The notes below the pieces were generated by a model, which searched no databases, was not told the DNA's origin, and saw only the letters and a list, made by a program, of their open reading frames with translations. This document shows positions 58,803 through 64,000 of a stretch of DNA of 64,000 nt, one piece after another. Each line of letters begins with the position of its first letter. Position 1 is the first letter of the stretch. This stretch comes from Planococcus citri (taxonomy: Eukaryota > Arthropoda > Insecta > Hemiptera > Pseudococcidae), in contig NC_088680.1 in NCBI RefSeq assembly GCF_950023065.1, forward strand, positions 64,455,350-64,519,349, written 5' to 3'. Position numbers and translations under genes: made by a program.

Positions 58803-61800
58803 GGGTCATTCCACGTCAATCGGACCAAGAAGTGGTAGGTGGGTTCGCCGATTTTTTTGAAATTTTTCCTGTGGAAAGACCTTCCAAAGGGATGACCAAT
58901 GGCGCAAATCGCAGCCCTCTAGCCCATTTTTAACGGCAGCCAGGGGGTGTCAAAGTTTTCAGTGATCCTAAAATACCATCCATTTCAGCAGTGGATTACT
59001 CGATAACCGCGATACCTATCAAAATGGAACTTTTTCCGATAGTTAGGGGTTTTAAAAGACTTTTTGGTGATATCATAAAAATCAGTGTTGCCACTTTTTT
59101 TCGTACAAAAAATTAGCTGAAAAAGTTTCAAAACGTAGTTTTTATATCGTTCCGACCCTCAAAAATTCTGAAAAAAATATATTATGGGCAACTTTTTATG
59201 CTGAACAACATATTAAAAAATTGGGATGGTAACTTGGCGCAAAGTCGATTTAATAAAATTTAAATTTTGCAAAAAAATGCGATTTTTTTATTTAAAACAT
59301 GAAAACAAGTTTTGATAGCTAAAGTTGACCCATTTGACCCCTATTTTTACGTATCTGTTGAAAAAGTTGAAAACCCCTTTCACTTGATGAAATGAACTCC
59401 TCACAAAAAAAATCAAAAACTTTTTCATGAAATACGTCAGAAAGAGGTTAAAATTGTAGTGGGAGAAAAACACACGTAGTTCTCCCACTTATGTGGGAGA
59501 AAAATATTTTTATCCGTCACCTACACTGGGAGAAATTTACATACGAAAAGTTCAGTCACCTTAATGGGAGAAAATTTTCCTGTCTCCTAATTGGGAGGAA
59601 AATTCTCATTCGCTATAGCAGCAGAATATTTTTCTACCCCCTAAGCGACAGATTTTCGATCATTTTAGTGACCAATTATGACATCAGTGACCTAGCCGCG
59701 ACAATTCAACTTCCTACTCAGTGGTGGTGGCGCTTACGTCCAATTATAATCAAGAAATTATCAAACATAGCCAATTATACTCGATTACATCATCGTTTTT
59801 TAGGTGGTGGCGCCAAGCTGTCCACCACTCTCGCGATAATAACCAATAGAAAACCAGTTCAACACGAATATCGCCGAGTTTAATCGAACATGACGTAATT
59901 CTAGCGCCAGCCGCGAATGATAGCGCCGCTAGTTCGTAACTTTGAGAATTCAATGAATATTTCGCACCTCGGGAGTTATAAGGTCACATCTCAAAAAAGT
60001 GAAATTTTACAGGAGAGTGATTTTCTTTTTTTTAAAAACTTGATTCATTATTTTTATCAACTTATAATTAATTGTGAGGAATCAATAGCACCTCATTTTA
60101 AAGATCTGGTATCCTACTTCATTTAGCATAAGAACACTTTGAAAAATAAAATCTTAAAGAGGAAATATTTCAATGTTTGGAAAACATTTTGAGTTATAAC
60201 CTTTCATTAAAATTGATGTGGAAGCAAAAGGAAGCGTCCAAAAAAAATTTCATGACAACAAAGATGTAGAGAATTGAATTTCCAATCAACGTAATGTCGT
60301 TAGTTTTTTTCCAAAGTGCTTAGTTTATGAGTTTTTCTCAAAAAACTAAAATTTCATGATATGTGCAAATTCATTTTTCTGAAAAGTGATCAATTTAAAA
60401 AAATTTTTCCATTTGGTACAAACCAATAAAAAATGCACTCCTTGTGACTATTTCTAACTGACAAACATTCAAAACGATCAAAACTATTTTTGTTAACACT
60501 TTGTATGTACAAAATTTGCTCAAAAAAGGTGGAGTTTTTTGAGATGTGCCCTTATAACTCCAAACAACTTGCAATGTTGTTGAGATTTTGAGTTAGGCCA
60601 TTTGCGTTTTTTACAAGATCTAGATGATGTACCCAACTCAAAGTGTAATTTTTGGTTGAGGGAGGTCATACAAACCCCAAAAATGCGAAAACATCAAAAT
60701 CAATTTTTTTTGAGATGTGACCTTATTACTCCCGAGGTGCGATTTCCAACTTTACTATAAACATATCATTCCATGGAAAGTTCAATCATATCTTAGCTCA
60801 AGCTTCAATTAATCCAACTTTAACCCCATGTATTATAAATATGTAAATATTGGGGAGGGAACCCATTTTACATCCACGATTTGTCCAATCCTGAGATCTC
60901 GATGAGCTAGTTATAGAATCGCAAGAGATATCATTTTGACATCACCAATATTTCCATCACTATTTTTCCAACAGAACGAGAGTGCATGAATCCGATATCC
61001 AGATGGCCAAGAGGATTTGAATTAGTCTATATTTTCTTATCTTCAAAGAAATCAAGATTCAAAAATTTCCATTTTTGAATTCTTGGTGAAAAATCAAAAA
61101 CTTCAAAATGAAAAATTTAATTTTTTATTTTATGGTAGTTTTTGGGTTTTTCCGAATATTTCTCCCTCCACAAAATAAGACAACTGAATAAATTTAAACT
61201 TTTTTTGATGTTTGAAATTGAAAATTGAATTTTTTCGAATTTTGATTTTCTTGTGAGGAGTTCATTTCATCAAGTGAACGGGTTTTTTTAACTTTTTCAA
61301 CAGATACGTAAAAATATGGGTCAAATGGGTCAACTTTACCTATCAAAACTTGTTTTCATGTTTTAAATAAAAAAATCCCATTTTTTCGCAAACTTTAAAT
61401 TTTATTAAATCAACTTTGCGCCAAGTTACCATCCCAATTTTTTAATATGTTGTTCAGCATGAAAAGTTGTCCATAATATATTTTTTCAGAATTTTTGAGA
61501 GTCGGTACGATATAAAAACTACGTTTTGAAACTTTTTCAGCTAATTTTTTGTATGAAAAAAATTGGCAACACTGATTTTTATGATATCACCAAAAAGCCT
61601 TTTAAAACCCCTAACTATTGGGAAAAGTTCCATTTTGATAGGTATCGCGGTTATCGAGTAATCCACTGCTGAAATGGATGGTATTTTAGGATCACTGAAA
61701 ACTTTGACACCCCCTGGCTGCCGTTAAAAATGGGCTAGAGGGCTGCGATTTGCGCCATTGGTCATCCCTTTGGAAGGTCTTTCCACAGGAAAAATTTCAA

Positions 61801-61854
61801 AAAAATCGGCGAACCCACCTACCACTTCTTGGTCTGATTGACGTGGAATGACCC
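58803..61854. mobile_element. 3.05-kb fold-back element, termini GGGTCATTCCACGTCAA, 4-bp TSD ACTT
   Basis: Inverted arms of about 610 bp (58803-59415 and 61245-61854) with very high identity (e.g. GATTTGCGCCATTGGTCATC on both). Flanked by ACTT at 58799-58802 and 61855-61858. The terminal 17 bp match the 22233-23485 element apart from one base, although the arms differ. The 1.8-kb centre carries a second inverted repeat (59965-60752). No transposase-like frame. Confidence 0.9.
59965..60752. repeat. inner inverted repeat nested in the 3.05-kb fold-back
   Basis: The left end CGCACCTCGGGAGTTATAAG then GTCACATCTCAAAAAA is mirrored at about 60712-60752 (GAGATGTGACCTTATTACTC then CCGAGGTGCG). Another half-copy (GAGATGTGCCCTTATAACTC) is at 60540-60559. 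Probably a separate small element inside the larger one. Confidence 0.75.
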
Positions 61855-61859
61855 ACTTG

Positions 61860-63230
61860 CGAGATTTTTTTGCTGTTTTTTTCGGTCTCTCCCCACTCAA
61901 ACTGTGTTTTCATTTGTTTGTCAATTCTCTGAACTTTTTTACTCTTCAAGACCCAAATGGGTTCCACAGAAGAGGTGAAGAGTTGAACATTTTCAAAAAA
62001 TACAATATGATTAGGTTACATAGGCATTTAAATTTGAATTTTTAAATACCACCTACGCAGAATTCATTTTTGATACTCATTTGACCACAAACCCTGAAAT
62101 GAGCTCCGAAGTATATGTGAAGGTGAGGAGAGAGGGCATAAAATTGGAAATTTCCAAAAATATGAATGGGTCTTTAAAGTGCAAAGAACTCGTTATTAAA
62201 GACTAGCTGTAATTAATTCCAACCCCGCAAAATGGTGCTCGAAAAGAAGATTCAAAATTGAAAATTACCAAAAGATATATAGTAAGTATCAAGTTACCTA
62301 TCAAAATTTGGAATAGAAGTGAGGGGGAGGGGTATAAAATTCAAAATTTCAAACTAGAACGTAATATGGCCATTCATTTTTTGAGACCATTTGGGCATGA
62401 TTTGCTAACCATGTATTGCATTCTAAATCAGCGTTCTCAAAAACCTGCAGATCGATATTAAACATTTTAGGTAGATTTAAGGTCACTTTTCAGAGCAACC
62501 CCCCCCCCCATATTTTTTCAAAAAAGGCAAGAACATATGTGACAATAATTTCGGTAATTTTTCTTCTCAATTGAAAATTTTCCCATTTTTGTGAGACAAA
62601 TTTTTTAAAAATAACCCCATTTTCAAGAATAATCTTCTTTGGCCCTAAGCAACGTTGTCTTTTTGCAAGATGCCCCCACTCCAAGTTAAAAACTTTCAAG
62701 AATTCCAAAAAATTAGAGAGACCATTTTATCGGTCAAGATTTTCTCAAATTTGACACAACAAAATTTGTAATTTTTCTAAGAACTAAAAAAATTAGTTTT
62801 TTATTACCAAAATTGCTAAGAAAAATCTGCCTTTTCACCGAAATTGCCAAAAAAATTTTTTTAGCTGAAATGGTCAAAATGTCTTTTTTGTGACAGAATT
62901 GCAGATTTCTTTTTTGTAAAAATTGTCACAATGATTTGCTTTTTTGATCAAAACGGGAAAAAAATCATTTTTTTTATCAAAATTACCAAAAAATCAAATT
63001 TTTTAACCATTTTCACGAAAGTCTGTTTTATTTTTTTTTTTTTTGGTGAAAATGACCAATGGCTTGTCTATTGTCAAAATTGGAGAAAACATTTTTTTTA
63101 AATTAGGTAAAAACTTACCCAAATTTTTACTATTTTGGTAAAAGAAACTCAGTTCTTTTTTTTTTTACGAAATCTCAAAAAGACCTGTTTTTTGATCATA
63201 ATTTGCTTTTGTCTAAGAACTGAAAGTCTT
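61860..63230. other. no gene recognised; AT-rich, low complexity on the right
   Basis: 62700-63190 consists of degenerate AAAATTGCCAAAAAA/TTTTTTTTGG words like 16600-16950. No exon-like segment. Confidence 0.55.
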
Positions 63231-64000
63231 TGTTAGAGTGTATACGTGCACGTAAGGTAATAGTGTAGAGGATGAGAATTATTCCTTAGCGGGTGAAAGA
63301 TTGCCAGGTAGTCTTATATGACTCTTTGCAATATCAAGAAGGAACTTATTCTCACTTACCCCTTTGCTAGCTCTGCGGCTATTACAATAGCGACGAATAC
63401 ATCAACATAAAATACCAACTAATGTATCGATTAGGCCCACTTTCACGGAATAATAACACATTCGTTAGTTTCTCCAATGTAATCGATGTAACAAATCACA
63501 TTCTCTTAATTATAAGGTTTTCTTCAAATATATACGTTCACCAATGTACAAGTTTAATACGAATTAGAACAGAGACACTATGCTCGACCGCCTAATCACG
63601 TTGATTCACCAAAGAGGACTTAACTACACAATTCCACGACAGGGCAACTAAGATGAAGTGGTTGATTGCTTTATCAAGCCCCGAATTAACCAATGAAGAT
63701 ACAAATTAACCGAACCCTAATAAGGGTAAACTGGGAAAAGGAATACGTTTTCAAACGATTAAGTCGAGGGAAAACGGACCAAATGCTCAAGTCCACGATT
63801 CATAGATCGTTGTAGTACTATGGTCGGTACTGAATTTACGTATCTACGACTCCGCGAACGAACAAGAAGTGATTTCGAGATCGAACCTAGCTAAAGTTAT
63901 ACCTAAAACACCTAAAAGTTCCTAAATCGATCTCGAAAGCTGATAGGCTCGCGCTACTTTTACCAAGAGATGGGGGAAATATTCTAACCAATCATAAAAT
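63231..64000. other. unclassified less AT-rich segment running off the window, possible transposable element
   Basis: Composition changes sharply at about 63230 (TGTTAGAGTGTATACGTGCA) from low-complexity DNA to balanced sequence without simple repeats. This could be the edge of an LTR or another element, or unique DNA. No coding frame or terminal repeat can be seen inside the window. Confidence 0.3.

Overview
The window is eukaryotic nuclear DNA. It is very AT-rich, has long introns and is packed with satellites and fold-back transposons. The abundant TAGGTA/TACCTA microsatellites, AT richness and gene content suggest an insect, perhaps a sternorrhynchan hemipteran such as a mealybug or aphid relative. 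That placement is an inference from base composition and repeat style, not from a marker gene.

One protein-coding gene can be supported, on the minus strand. It encodes a member of the R7 RGS-binding protein family (RGS7BP/RGS9BP-like). Five exons were found by joining splice sites with matching phases: 40175-39976, 29080-28914, 16144-16008, 15913-15737 and 15628-15507 (stop). Together they give 266 residues in one open frame. The conserved N-terminal helical core is in exon 2, a hydrophobic helix in exon 3, a SNARE-like amphipathic helix in exon 4, and a polybasic stretch followed by a cysteine cluster (CCFC) at the C-terminus. The start codon is in an exon upstream of 40175 that I could not identify. 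Nearly all other open reading frames are by-products of repeats.

Layout: 1-2110 is AT-rich simple DNA. 2110-5390 is unique or microsatellite DNA. 5395-8030 is a GATCA satellite. 8040-11640 is unique DNA with a dispersed repeat. 11650-13990 is a GATCA satellite with a ~315-bp higher-order period. 14374-14755 is a small inverted-repeat transposon. 15507-16144 holds the last three exons. The ~12.8 kb intron (16145-28913) holds a purine-rich minisatellite, two oppositely oriented arrays of a TTCGCGAA-bearing satellite, a tRNA-like sequence, a palindrome cluster and a 1.25-kb fold-back element. Exon 2 follows at 28914-29080. The ~10.9 kb intron (29081-39975) holds two arrays of a ~150-bp satellite, a solo LTR and small MITE-like elements. 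Upstream of 40175 lie more TTCGCGAA arrays, a 2.47-kb fold-back element (46081-48553), a 50-bp minisatellite interrupted by a 577-bp transposon that carries a tRNA-like box (53388-55668), a 630-bp element, a GC-richer patch and a 3.05-kb nested fold-back (58803-61854). An unresolved, possibly mobile, sequence runs off the right edge.

The most interesting structure is a family of satellite-bearing elements. Its internal array length varies, but its beginning is similar between copies and one end carries a conserved hairpin (CTCACGC...GCGTGAG). A second theme is several unrelated-looking inverted-repeat elements that share 4-bp target duplications.
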